DNA from: Bacteroidales bacterium
GTDB taxonomy: Bacteria; Bacteroidota; Bacteroidia; Bacteroidales; Muribaculaceae
Length of the DNA: 44,162 bases
Reading direction: 5' to 3'
Assembly: GCA_004557825.1 (NCBI GenBank)
Contig: SFFL01000028.1
Location: 1 to 44,162, forward strand
This document shows, piece by piece, positions 24,399 through 32,878 of the stretch. How positions within the stretch are numbered: the stretch's first letter is position 1; each line of letters starts with the position of its first letter. Position numbers and translations under genes: made by a program. The notes below the pieces were generated by a model. That model had not been told where the DNA came from. It ran no database searches and was given only the letters and a program-made list of their open reading frames with translations.

Positions 24399-24499
24399 TT
24401 TTGCTTATGGTGTCAAATTATCTTTTTCCAGGTATTGCGGCAGGTGAGCCGCATATATAAGTTTTCCATTGCGTAAGTGCAATAACCGTATTCGGCCGA

Positions 24500-24507
24500 C
24501 AAAGTTA
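24500..24507 (-). promoter_or_regulatory. candidate -7 promoter element for the serine palmitoyltransferase gene
   Basis: Minus-strand TAACTTTG lies 102 nt ahead of the start codon. No well-spaced TTTG is present. Confidence 0.4.
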
Positions 24508-24559
24508 GCAAATTTTCGCGGAAAGTGTGCACGTTTATCGAAAAAACTTCAGAAAGTGT

Positions 24560-24599
24560 GCAATTTTGCAATTTTGCAATTTGGATTCCGCGCAATTTT
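24560..24599. repeat. GCAATTTT octamer repeat
   Basis: GCAATTTT occurs at 24560 and 24568, with a 7-nt match at 24576 and another full copy at 24592, just after the end of the M3 peptidase gene. Confidence 0.7.
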
Positions 24600-24603
24600 G
24601 CTG

Positions 24604-26751
24604 TCAGTTTTTGTGGAGAAGGGTGGGTGCGGATTCGGGAGCCTTGATGCCGTCGCGGATGAGCAGGGCGTCGATGGTGGGATCCTGGCCACGGAAACGG
24701 CGGTAAATCAGGTCGGGCGCCTCAGTGCCACCCTTTTCGAGGATGTTGTGGCGGAACGAGTCAGCCGTCTTGCGGTCGAAGATGCCGTTGGCCTTGAAGT
24801 GTGCGAAAGCGTCGGCGTCGAGGACTTCAGCCCATTTGTAGGAGTAATAGCCTGCGGCGTAACCTCCGGCGAAGATGTGACTGAACTGGGGCGAGAGGGC
24901 AGAGCCGTCGACATTCGGGAAGATGCGCACCTGCTCGATGGCCTCGCGCTCGAAGGCCACTGGGTCGGCTACGGCGGTGGTGTCGCTGAGCGAGTGCCAG
25001 GCCATATCGAGATAGCCGAAGGAGAGCTGACGCATGCAGGAGTATGCGGCGCCGAACTGCGAAGAGCTTACAATCTTGTCGACAAGATTCTGCGGGATAG
25101 GTTCGCCGGTTATGTAGTTCTTGGCGAACGAGTCGAGGAATTCCTTCTCGGTGAGATAGTTCTCGTTGAACTGCGAGGGGAGTTCCACGAAATCGCGGTA
25201 GACATTTGTGCCGGAGAGCGACTGATAGTTGGCGCGGGCGAGCAGACCGTGGAGGGCGTGGCCGAATTCGTGAAGGAAAGTCTCAACCTCATAGGGGGTG
25301 AGCAGCGAAGGCTTGTCGGCTGTGGGCTTGGTGAAGTTCATCACGATTGACACGAGCGGACGGTGGTCTTTGCCCTGAGCATCGACCCACTGCTCGGAAA
25401 AACCGGTCATCCAGGCGCCGGGGCGCTTCGATGCGCGGGGGAAGAAGTCGGTGTAGAGCACGCCGATGTAGTTGCCGTTCTCATCCTTCACATCGTAAGC
25501 CTTTACGTCGGGATGATAAACCTCGATTTTGTCGTTGGGAATAAACTGCAGACCGTAGAGCTTGGTAGCGAGGCCGAAAACGCCCTTCACCACATTGCTC
25601 AACTCGAAGTAGGGGCGGAGCTGCTCCTCGTCGTAGCTGTAGCGCTCATTCTTCAGCTTGTTGGCGTAATAGCTGTAGTCCCAGGCGTTGAGCTGCTCGA
25701 TATTTTTGCCTTCAAGCTTGGATGCGAACTCGGTAAGCTCCTTCATCTCGCGGTCGAGGGCGGGGCGGTAAGCATCGCGCAGCTGGTCGAGAAGCTTGTA
25801 AACATTCTCTTGTGTCTTGGCCATAGTGCGCTTGAGCGACTGCTCGGCATAGGTCTTGCTGCCCAGCAGGTTGGCCAGCTGCAGACGGAGAGAGGCAATT
25901 TTGGAGAGGACGGGGAGATTGTTGTACTGGCCGGAAGTGTTGCGGCCGGTGTAGAGGCGGTAGAACTTCTCGCGCAGGTCGGGGCGCTCGGAGTATTTCA
26001 TAAACGCCATATAGGTGGGCTGTGCCAGGGTGAAAAGGAATTCACCTTTGCGACCCTTGGCTTCGGCAAGCTGTGCGGCCTCGTCGACGATACCCTTGGG
26101 AAGCCCGGCCAGATCGTCGGAAGTGAGCCAGATTTCGTAAGTGTTAAGCTCTTTGAGTACGTTCTGACCGAAAACGGTGGTCAGCTCGGAAAGCTCGGAA
26201 GAGATTTTCTTGTAGCTCTCGCGGTCGGCACCCTGGAGCGAAGCGCCGGAGAGGGCGAAGTTCTGATAGGTCTCGTCGAGAAGGGTCTTCTGCTCGGGAG
26301 TGAGAGAAAGGGAAGCGCGGTTGTCGTAGACCTGCTTGATTCTCTTCCAGAGATTCTCGTTGAGAATGATTGAGGTGGAGTATTCCGAGAGGGAGGGGGC
26401 AACGCGCATGGAAATCTCCATCAGCTCGTCGTCGGCATTGGCTGAAAGGATGGGGTAGAACACATTCAGCACGCGATTGAGGTCTTCGCCTGCACGGTCG
26501 AGGGCCACGATCGTATTCTCAAAAGTGGCCGGCTCGGGATTGTTGGCAATTGCGGCGATTTCGGCTTTTGCCTTTTCGATGCCGCGGGCTATTGCCGGCT
26601 CATAGTCGGCGTTGGTGATTCGGGAGAAGGGAGCTGTGGAGTGTTCGGTATTGAAAGCGCCGGAAAAAACTTCGCCGGGCGCAGACTTTTGTTGAGCGGA
26701 AGTTGACATTAAGGTAAAGGTAAGGGTTAATGCGGTAAGTAAATGTTTCAT
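24604..26751 (-). CDS. dcp: M3 family peptidyl-dipeptidase (dipeptidyl carboxypeptidase)
   Basis: The 715-residue protein has an N-terminal signal peptide (MKHLLTALTLTFTLMSTSA, mature start near QQKSAP), so it is exported, probably to the periplasm. The zinc site is HEFGH near residue 493 in ETFLHEFGHALHGLL. A second Glu follows about 25 residues later in FVELPSQFNENYL, as expected for M3. The C-terminal FAGGYAAGYYSYKWAEVLDADAF is the Tyr-rich substrate-binding part of Dcp. It would remove dipeptides from the C-termini of short peptides. It has its own promoter and no operon partner. Confidence 0.92.
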   Translation of the reverse strand: MKHLLTALTLTFTLMSTSAQQKSAPGEVFSGAFNTEHSTAPFSRITNADYEPAIARGIEKAKAEIAAIANNPEPATFENTIVALDRAGEDLNRVLNVFYPILSANADDELMEISMRVAPSLSEYSTSIILNENLWKRIKQVYDNRASLSLTPEQKTLLDETYQNFALSGASLQGADRESYKKISSELSELTTVFGQNVLKELNTYEIWLTSDDLAGLPKGIVDEAAQLAEAKGRKGEFLFTLAQPTYMAFMKYSERPDLREKFYRLYTGRNTSGQYNNLPVLSKIASLRLQLANLLGSKTYAEQSLKRTMAKTQENVYKLLDQLRDAYRPALDREMKELTEFASKLEGKNIEQLNAWDYSYYANKLKNERYSYDEEQLRPYFELSNVVKGVFGLATKLYGLQFIPNDKIEVYHPDVKAYDVKDENGNYIGVLYTDFFPRASKRPGAWMTGFSEQWVDAQGKDHRPLVSIVMNFTKPTADKPSLLTPYEVETFLHEFGHALHGLLARANYQSLSGTNVYRDFVELPSQFNENYLTEKEFLDSFAKNYITGEPIPQNLVDKIVSSSQFGAAYSCMRQLSFGYLDMAWHSLSDTTAVADPVAFEREAIEQVRIFPNVDGSALSPQFSHIFAGGYAAGYYSYKWAEVLDADAFAHFKANGIFDRKTADSFRHNILEKGGTEAPDLIYRRFRGQDPTIDALLIRDGIKAPESAPTLLHKN

Positions 26752-26798
26752 ATCGCCTGTTGGGAAAAGTCGGGAAGTCCGACATCAATTAAACGGCG

Positions 26799-26830
26799 CA
26801 AAGTTACGGTTTTATGCCGTAAATGGCAAA
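26799..26830 (-). promoter_or_regulatory. Bacteroidota-type promoter of the M3 peptidase gene
   Basis: Minus-strand TTTG (26827-26830), 20-nt spacer, TAACTTTG (26799-26806), 48 nt ahead of the start codon. Confidence 0.7.
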
Positions 26831-26889
26831 TATGTAATGTGAAAGGGTATTAAAGGGGCTTTAAAGATGTGGATTTCGGGAGAATTTTG

Positions 26890-26897
26890 TAACTTTG
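26890..26897 (+). promoter_or_regulatory. candidate -7 promoter element for the thioesterase-dprA genes
   Basis: TAACTTTG ends 25 nt ahead of the thioesterase ATG. No TTTG is seen at the usual spacing. Confidence 0.5.
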
Positions 26898-26922
26898 GAG
26901 TTCAAAAACATATCATCAGAAA

Positions 26923-27327
26923 ATGCAGCAACCTTATATATATGAACTGCCGCTGAAAGTGCGCGACTACGAGGTGGACTCGCAGGGCATCGTCAACAAT
27001 GCCAACTATCTGCACTATCTTGAGCATACGCGCCACGAATTCTGTCAGCAGGCGGGTGTGTCGTTTCGCGATATGCAGCGCGAGGGCATCGACCCGGTGG
27101 TAAGAAAGATAGAAATCACCTATTATACACCGCTGCGGCTGGCCGAGAGTATGGTGAGCAAACTGTGGCTTGAACGCCGCGAGGCACGGTTTATCTTTCA
27201 TCAGGATATTTATAATGCCGCAGGCGCTGTGGTGGTGAAGTCGCTGGTGACAATCGTAGCGCTTGAAAATGGCAAACTCAGCCGCGGCGATATGCTCGCC
27301 GATGCCTTTGCCAAATATCTCCAATAA
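26923..27327 (+). CDS. acyl-CoA thioesterase, 4-hydroxybenzoyl-CoA thioesterase (YbgC) family
   Basis: The 134-residue hotdog-fold protein carries the family's active-site stretch KVRDYEVDSQGIVNNANYLHYLEHTRHEF, with the catalytic Asp-x-x-G-I-V-x-x-x-x-Y near residues 18-29, and ITYYTPLRLAE further on. It would hydrolyse acyl-CoA or acyl-ACP thioesters in the cytoplasm; the acyl group cannot be predicted. It precedes dprA by 32 nt and is probably co-transcribed with it, although the functions are unrelated. Confidence 0.88.
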   Translation: MQQPYIYELPLKVRDYEVDSQGIVNNANYLHYLEHTRHEFCQQAGVSFRDMQREGIDPVVRKIEITYYTPLRLAESMVSKLWLERREARFIFHQDIYNAAGAVVVKSLVTIVALENGKLSRGDMLADAFAKYLQ

Positions 27328-27359
27328 GATGTCAGGAGCTTATCTTCAGTAAGATTACG

Positions 27360-28607
27360 ATGCAAGAACCGAGCCTTTTCCCCATCCCCGAACCGCAGCC
27401 CCAGTCTGCATCACAGGCAATGCAGCCTGCCCATCAGCCTGCGCCACAGCTTACGCCGTCGACCGCGCCACAGTCTGCGCAGCCGACAACCCCGGCGCCG
27501 GTCGATGAGCTTGTGTGCAGAATCGCTTTCTCGCGCATCAAGGGAATGACCGTATCGCTGGCACAGCAACTGCTCGAAGCCACCGGAGGAAGCTGTACAA
27601 GGTTGTTTACGGCGCCGATGCAGGAACTGTCGGTGATAAACGGTCTTGAAAATCACGGTTTTACCGAAAGTGTGCGCCGAGAATTGCTCCTGCATGCCGG
27701 GAAAGAGGCCGAGTTTGTGCGTCGCCACCATCTGAAATGCCTTTTCTTCACCGATGCAGATTACCCGCGAAGACTGCTCGACTGCGAGGATGCTCCGGTG
27801 CTGCTATATACCTTGGGCGAATGCAACCTCAACGCGAAGCACTCGGTGGGTATCGTTGGCACACGAAGCGCCACGGTTTATGGCGTGAATTTCATAAATA
27901 AACTGGTCGATGAACTTCGCGACAGGCTGGATGATGTGCTGATAGTGAGTGGTCTGGCTATGGGCTGCGACATCGCCGGGCATCGCCGGGCAATGGCCGA
28001 CGGGATTCCCACGGCTGCCGTGCTCGCCCACGGGCTGGATACGATTTACCCTATGGACAACCGCAACGACGCAATGCGTATTGCCGGTGGCGCCGGTGCT
28101 CTCGTCACCGACTATCCGTCGGGCGTGTGGCCTTTCCGGGGTAATTTTCTGGCACGCAACAGAATCGTGGCCGGTATGGTGGATGCGCTTGTGGTGGTGG
28201 AATCGGCCGAAAGTCACGGAGGCGCTCTGCACACGGCGCGAATCGCCTATGAATATGGCAGGGAGGTGTTTGCGTTGCCCGGGCGCACCTCCGATACATA
28301 TAGTGGCGGCTGCAACAAACTCATTCGTCGGCATGTGGCTACGCTCTGCCGGGGAGCTGACGATATAATCGATGTCCTCGGCTGGACTGCGAAACCGCAG
28401 GAGGGTGAGCAGCAGAAGCTTTTCAAGGTGCTGTCGCCCGCGGAACAGTCGATTGCCGACTGCCTGCAGCGCAAAGGCGATGTGTCGGCCGATGTAATCT
28501 CCCGCGATACAGGGCTGCCGATAGGTCAGCTTCTGGGAATGCTGATGGAACTTGAAGCCGAAGGCGTGCTGTTGGCTCTTCCCGGCAACCGCTACCGGCT
28601 GGCCTGA
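27360..28607 (+). CDS. dprA: DNA-processing protein DprA
   Basis: The 415-residue protein has the extended Rossmann fold of DprA/Smf: YPRRLLDCEDAPVLLYTLG, SVGIVGTRSATVYG, VSGLAMGCDIAGHRRAM, IVAGMVDALVVVESAESHGG and ALHTARIAYEYGREVFALPG. A winged-helix C-terminal domain follows (QSIADCLQRKGDVSADVIS...LLMLMELEAEGVL-type). DprA loads RecA onto incoming single-stranded DNA. Residues 1-47 are unusual, a Pro/Gln/Ala/Ser-rich low-complexity segment ahead of the SAM-like domain. An alternative later start would remove it, but no strong internal start is evident before residue 60. Confidence 0.93.
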   Translation: MQEPSLFPIPEPQPQSASQAMQPAHQPAPQLTPSTAPQSAQPTTPAPVDELVCRIAFSRIKGMTVSLAQQLLEATGGSCTRLFTAPMQELSVINGLENHGFTESVRRELLLHAGKEAEFVRRHHLKCLFFTDADYPRRLLDCEDAPVLLYTLGECNLNAKHSVGIVGTRSATVYGVNFINKLVDELRDRLDDVLIVSGLAMGCDIAGHRRAMADGIPTAAVLAHGLDTIYPMDNRNDAMRIAGGAGALVTDYPSGVWPFRGNFLARNRIVAGMVDALVVVESAESHGGALHTARIAYEYGREVFALPGRTSDTYSGGCNKLIRRHVATLCRGADDIIDVLGWTAKPQEGEQQKLFKVLSPAEQSIADCLQRKGDVSADVISRDTGLPIGQLLGMLMELEAEGVLLALPGNRYRLA

Positions 28608-28715
28608 GTGACGCCGCTACAGAACAATTTGCAACATTTCAACCTTATATAAATATAGCGCCGAAGTTTACCTCTCCCGATTTGTCGGCGAAGAAAAATT
28701 TAGAATAGAACATCC

Positions 28716-29591
28716 ATGGAAAAGAAAGTCATTGCCCCCTCCGAATTAATCATCAACCCCGACGGGTCGGTGTTTCACCTTCATTTACTTCCCGAACAGC
28801 TTACCGACCGCATCATCCTTGTAGGTGATCCGGCCCGCGTGAATATCGTGGCCGAGCATTTCGACAGCCGCACGTTTGAGGTGCAGTCGCGCGAATTTCA
28901 CACTATCGGCGGCACATACAAAGGGAAGCCTATAATGTGTCTGAGTCACGGCATCGGACCTGACAATATCGATATCGTAATCAACGAACTTGATGCTCTG
29001 GCCAATGTGGATTTCAAGACCCGCGAGGTGAAGGATAAATTCCGCCGGCTGTCGATGGTGCGCATAGGCACCTCCGGCGCGCTGCAGCCTGAACTGATTC
29101 TCGGCACCCCGGTGATTGCCGAGAAAGCTATCGGCTTCGACGGCGTGCTGAACTACTATTCCGGGCGCAACGATGTGGCCGACCTGGCTTTCGAGAAGGC
29201 GTTTTGCGAACACACACAGTGGAATCCGCTCTGGGCCAAGCCTTATGTGGTTGATGCCGACGAAGAACTCGTGGCACAGATTGGCCGCGACGATATGGTG
29301 CGCGGCAACACTATCTCGGCTGTGGGTTTCTACGGTCCTCAAGGACGTGAAGTGCGTCTGCCGCTTGCCAATCCCGGGCTGAACAAGAGCATCGAAGAAT
29401 TCCGCCACAACGGCCGCAAGATTACAAACTATGAGATGGAGTCGGCACCGCTGCAGGGTCTGAGTCGATTGATGGGCCATCGCGCCATGACCGTCTGCTC
29501 AATCATAGCAAACCGTATGCGCCACGATGCCACCCCCAACTACAAGACCGCCATCCGCGACCTTATAGCTACGGTGCTCGACCGCATCTGA
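28716..29591 (+). CDS. nucleoside phosphorylase (uridine phosphorylase-like)
   Basis: The 291-residue protein fits the PNP/UDP family: IILVGDPARVNIVAEHF for phosphate binding near the start, MVRIGTSGALQPEL, and TNYEMESAPLQGLSRLMG, whose Glu-Met-Glu contacts the ribose. It would cleave nucleosides with phosphate to release the base and ribose 1-phosphate in the cytoplasm. It is longer than E. coli Udp (253) owing to an N-terminal extension and an insert around residues 150-190, so base specificity is uncertain. It has its own upstream spacer of 108 nt and ends at a strong terminator. Confidence 0.85.
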   Translation: MEKKVIAPSELIINPDGSVFHLHLLPEQLTDRIILVGDPARVNIVAEHFDSRTFEVQSREFHTIGGTYKGKPIMCLSHGIGPDNIDIVINELDALANVDFKTREVKDKFRRLSMVRIGTSGALQPELILGTPVIAEKAIGFDGVLNYYSGRNDVADLAFEKAFCEHTQWNPLWAKPYVVDADEELVAQIGRDDMVRGNTISAVGFYGPQGREVRLPLANPGLNKSIEEFRHNGRKITNYEMESAPLQGLSRLMGHRAMTVCSIIANRMRHDATPNYKTAIRDLIATVLDRI

Positions 29592-29656
29592 GATGCACAA
29601 TATAAAAAACGCGAAATAATACAGGCTTCTCTACAGAATAAATCATTTAAATAATA

Positions 29657-29702
29657 CAAGCCCCTTCTCACAAAATTTAGTTGCCTTGTGGGAAGGGGCT
29701 TG
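29657..29702. terminator. terminator between the nucleoside phosphorylase and TetR genes
   Basis: Arms 29657-29673 and 29686-29702 form a 17-bp stem with one G-T wobble and a 12-nt loop, situated between convergent genes. The T-run is weak on both sides. Confidence 0.7.
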
Positions 29703-29765
29703 CTTTATACGCTACTTGTTTTATTCGGGGTCGGTTATGAAAAAAACTGGTTGGTCGAGGGAGTG

Positions 29766-30647
29766 TCAGTCGGCAGATGCGATGCAGGAATTGATGACTT
29801 CGTCGGAGACACCGGCTTTGCGCAGGCTCTGGGCAATGCGCTCGCGGTCGGCTGTCTGACGGGCCGACATCAGTTCTTCCACGTGGTCGCGGAAATCGGC
29901 ATCAACACGCTGGCGGCAGGTCTTCTCAAAATTGTAGCGGTAATCTTCGGCGGAGCTGGTTTCGTCGCCGTTGACTAATCCGCTGTTCTCCCGGTTATGA
30001 AACAGCATTGAGGCGATGGCGCGGATTGCCTCTATTACGCGCCGTTTACCGGCATTAGTGTTAATGTCGATGCCTCCGAGCGAAGAGCGGTCTTTGTGTA
30101 GAATCATATAGTAGATTCCTCCCACAAGGAGGCTGGTAATCGCTACGATGTCATAGTCGGGAGTGGGATGTGACTTGAGATAGGTGTTGGTCATTTCTGC
30201 GGCGTGCATTTCGCGCAGACGGGCCGTACGCTCAGTAATGTGATTTCCTTCGGCGATTTCCCATCGGAGGAGCTCGGTCATAATCTCCTCGCCCAGAAGG
30301 TTGTTCATCAGCTTTTCAAGCAGATTGCTGAAGCCTTCTTCCGAGTTTGCTTCGTTATGATCATCGCGCACCAGATCGGTGAGCCAATAATCATATTCCT
30401 TAACAAACTGGTCGTAGAATTCGTCGAGATTCTTGTATCGGTTATAAAATACGATTGGTTCAATTTTCGCTCGTTTCACAATGTCGGTGACCAGGGCCAG
30501 CGAGAATCCCTTCTTTTTGATTTGGGAAACAGCGGCACTGTGAATGGCATCTTCAATGTCGGCTTTCGAGCGTCTTGGCCGGCGGGTTTTCCCTACGTTA
30601 TCGGAATCCATATTCAATAGACTTTGAAGTTTGGGAGAAGCCTTCAT
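29766..30647 (-). CDS. TetR/AcrR family transcriptional regulator
   Basis: The N-terminal helix-turn-helix (IHSAAVSQIKKKGFSLALVTDIVKRAKIEPIVFYNRYKNLDEFYDQFV) fits TetR, including the closing YxxYxxxDEF block. The rest is a helical ligand-binding domain with no recognisable specificity. A basic stretch (KTRRPRRSK) precedes the HTH. At 293 residues it is long for the family, with an extra C-terminal helical tail from about residue 215. The start could also be 12 codons later (MDSDNVGK, at 30614). No divergent target gene is next to it, so the regulon cannot be told from position; autoregulation is possible. Confidence 0.82.
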   Translation of the reverse strand: MKASPKLQSLLNMDSDNVGKTRRPRRSKADIEDAIHSAAVSQIKKKGFSLALVTDIVKRAKIEPIVFYNRYKNLDEFYDQFVKEYDYWLTDLVRDDHNEANSEEGFSNLLEKLMNNLLGEEIMTELLRWEIAEGNHITERTARLREMHAAEMTNTYLKSHPTPDYDIVAITSLLVGGIYYMILHKDRSSLGGIDINTNAGKRRVIEAIRAIASMLFHNRENSGLVNGDETSSAEDYRYNFEKTCRQRVDADFRDHVEELMSARQTADRERIAQSLRKAGVSDEVINSCIASAD

Positions 30648-30681
30648 CCAGAGGCAGTGGATGATATATTAAGTGCTACGG

Positions 30682-30712
30682 CAAAAATAAAGTATTTTAT
30701 GTTTATAACAAA
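30682..30712 (-). promoter_or_regulatory. consensus Bacteroidota promoter of the TetR gene
   Basis: Minus-strand TTTG (30709-30712), 19-nt spacer, TATTTTTG (30682-30689), 35 nt ahead of the longer start codon. Both boxes and the spacing fit the consensus exactly. Confidence 0.8.
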
Positions 30713-30813
30713 ATAATTTAGTGGCAATCTTGGTTGTATTTTTGTAGCGTATTTGTCCACTGTTGATTAAAGTTGTAATCAAATGCAGGGTAAAAGTAAT
30801 TTTTCAATGCTGA

Positions 30814-32184
30814 TTATCGCACGATTTCTCGCGAAAGCATACGATGACCGAAGCGGCAGAAGAGACATTTGTGTTTTTCGCAGTATTCCCGGCGCAGCTC
30901 TATAAGTGCCTGAGAATCGAAGGCGTCGCGGCAGGCAATCCCGGCCTGTGTGAACAGACGCACGTCGCGGTTGTCCTCGGCGGCGAACTGCCGGAGGGTT
31001 TCAGGAATGGCATTTATGAGGGCCACATCGCCGCGCACGGTGGCGCGGGCCATCATCAGAGGGATGGCTACATTGATTAGGAGCCGGTCGAGCGAACTGC
31101 GCGACAGGGCGCGGGGGGAGTTGGCGGAAGTGCCGGAGAAAGTGTAGTGTGTGGCCCAGTATCCCTGCAGGTGAATGTCGAATTCGCGGCGGATTTCTTC
31201 AATAGATGGTGTTTCGGGTGTTTCGGGACCGGCGATGTGAGGATAGTATATGCGGGTGTCGTGGAAGGATTGCTCGCGCCGGATTTGCAGGGCAGTTGTG
31301 AGGTCGTCGAGCCGGGCGATGATGGCGAATCCGGTGTGGATTTTCATAGCCAGCAGAGCCAGACGGCGATGCGGGAAATTCTGCGGTCTGGTGCGGGATA
31401 GCTTCCATACAATCGGCGGCCGGTGCAGGGTGAATTTCCTGGCCATAAACTCATACTCGCGCCTGATTTCTGTGATGTATGTGTCTTCACCTTCGGTGGG
31501 CTCCGGAATCATCCCTGCCTGCCCGAAAATCAGAGCCTCGGTGATGATGAGGCTGTCGCGGTGACGGTTGAGGAATTTAAGCGGAAGGTTTTTGGCAAGC
31601 GTCTCAAACGGCTCGGCATTGAGGCCGAAGCCCAGCGCGCGGGCCAGGGTGATATATGCTGCAGCTTCCCAGTCGCCGTCGGTGATTTTAAGCAGGTCGA
31701 TTATGCGTTGACTTTTATTGTAAAGCCGCTCGAAAGCAAGAGCGGTGAGCCATTCTGTGTGGTATATCGAGGGGATGGAGCGGATGGTATCGTAGCAGGG
31801 AAGGGAACCTTGCGAACTCAGCATCAGGGTGTTGCAACGTGCGGCGGCCTCAGGTGTGCACTTTACGGTAATCTGCGGGATTACTGACCCGTCGGGGCGG
31901 CGCACTTCCGCGTCGGCAACCTGCACCACGTGGAGAATCACAGAGTCGTATGCGTGGTCGTTCTGATGACCGTGGCGATACCAGTCTGATGCTCTGACAT
32001 GTATCTCGATGTTGCCGTACCATCGCTGATCGCCAATCTGAATAGAGGCATTGAAAAAGTCGGGACCGGCATTTTCGTTGAGGACGCCGGGGTTGATGAT
32101 TCTGACGCGTCGGCCGTCGGCAGTTACCATCGGAGAGGTGTCCCAGAGGCGGTGTGCCCATACGAACTGCATCAGTTTTTCCAT
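30814..32184 (-). CDS. DUF2851 family protein
   Basis: The 456-residue protein matches the DUF2851 pattern well: MQFVWAHRLWD near the start, then NENAGPDFFNASIQIGDQRW, GNIEIHVRASDWYRHGH and VILHVVQVADAEV. The C-terminus has a Cys/His cluster, EYCEKHKCLFCRFGH. Function is unknown. The order PDF, then GxxEIH, resembles the spacing of PD-(D/E)xK nucleases, which I note as inference only. The gene follows coaE on the same strand after 59 nt. No signal peptide is seen, so it is cytoplasmic. Confidence 0.8.
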   Translation of the reverse strand: MEKLMQFVWAHRLWDTSPMVTADGRRVRIINPGVLNENAGPDFFNASIQIGDQRWYGNIEIHVRASDWYRHGHQNDHAYDSVILHVVQVADAEVRRPDGSVIPQITVKCTPEAAARCNTLMLSSQGSLPCYDTIRSIPSIYHTEWLTALAFERLYNKSQRIIDLLKITDGDWEAAAYITLARALGFGLNAEPFETLAKNLPLKFLNRHRDSLIITEALIFGQAGMIPEPTEGEDTYITEIRREYEFMARKFTLHRPPIVWKLSRTRPQNFPHRRLALLAMKIHTGFAIIARLDDLTTALQIRREQSFHDTRIYYPHIAGPETPETPSIEEIRREFDIHLQGYWATHYTFSGTSANSPRALSRSSLDRLLINVAIPLMMARATVRGDVALINAIPETLRQFAAEDNRDVRLFTQAGIACRDAFDSQALIELRREYCEKHKCLFCRFGHRMLSREIVR

Positions 32185-32243
32185 CGTGTGTGATTTATTG
32201 ACGAATCGGCTATGAACCGACGTTTGCCTTGTAGCTTTGAGGG

Positions 32244-32876
32244 TTATGGCTGTTTTTCAGAGGAGGTCCAGAGCCCGGGTGCGGGGAGGGCGCCGGGAAT
32301 TTGCGATAAAAGTTGCTGAATCTGGGGAAGCAGAGGCTTGGAGCCTTCGTTGTCGATGATGCGCAGGGGTACATTCAGGTCGTCCTGACTGACGATGCGC
32401 TGACGACGCATCCGCGCACGCACCGCTTCCGCCGGCACATTGTCGCGCAGGCAGGCGCGCTGCAGGCGTGTGCTTTCGGGCGCGTCGACGTGCCACACCT
32501 CATCTACCTGCAGGTGGAGATTGCTCTCCATAAGTATCGCTGTCTCAAGGAAAAGCACGGGATATTGACTGTGGCTTTCGCGCCAGCGCCGGATGTCGGC
32601 GCGCACACTGCCGTGCACTATCTCGTTGAGCCGGTGCAGCTTTTTGATGTCGGCAAACACGGCCGATGCCAGCACTGTGCGGTTGATTTTGCCGTCGGTC
32701 ACAGCCTCGGAGCAAACTTCCGATGCGATGCGGGAGATTATCTCCGGATTGCTGTCCATCAATGTTTTGGCTTGCGAGTCGCAGTCGTATACGGGGTATC
32801 CGAGAGTAGTGAGGCAGCGGCTGACGGTTGATTTTCCGCTGCCGATACCGCCTGTTATGGCTATGAAGCGGTTCAT
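32244..32876 (-). CDS. coaE: dephospho-CoA kinase
   Basis: The 210-residue P-loop kinase begins IAITGGIGSGKSTVSRCL and continues with YPVYDCDSQAK, then a CoA-binding helical region and the R-x-x-x-Q-R-I segment (ARMRRQRI). It adds the 3'-phosphate to dephospho-CoA, the last step of coenzyme A synthesis. It follows the YbbR-like gene by 2 nt, continuing the nusB-yajC-ybbR-coaE arrangement typical of Bacteroidales. Confidence 0.94.
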   Translation of the reverse strand: MNRFIAITGGIGSGKSTVSRCLTTLGYPVYDCDSQAKTLMDSNPEIISRIASEVCSEAVTDGKINRTVLASAVFADIKKLHRLNEIVHGSVRADIRRWRESHSQYPVLFLETAILMESNLHLQVDEVWHVDAPESTRLQRACLRDNVPAEAVRARMRRQRIVSQDDLNVPLRIIDNEGSKPLLPQIQQLLSQIPGALPAPGLWTSSEKQP

Positions 32877-32878
32877 AA

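Noticed and set aside
30737..30744. Plus-strand TATTTTTG resembling a -7 promoter box
   Set aside because: No plus-strand gene follows; the next feature is the end of the minus-strand DUF2851 gene.
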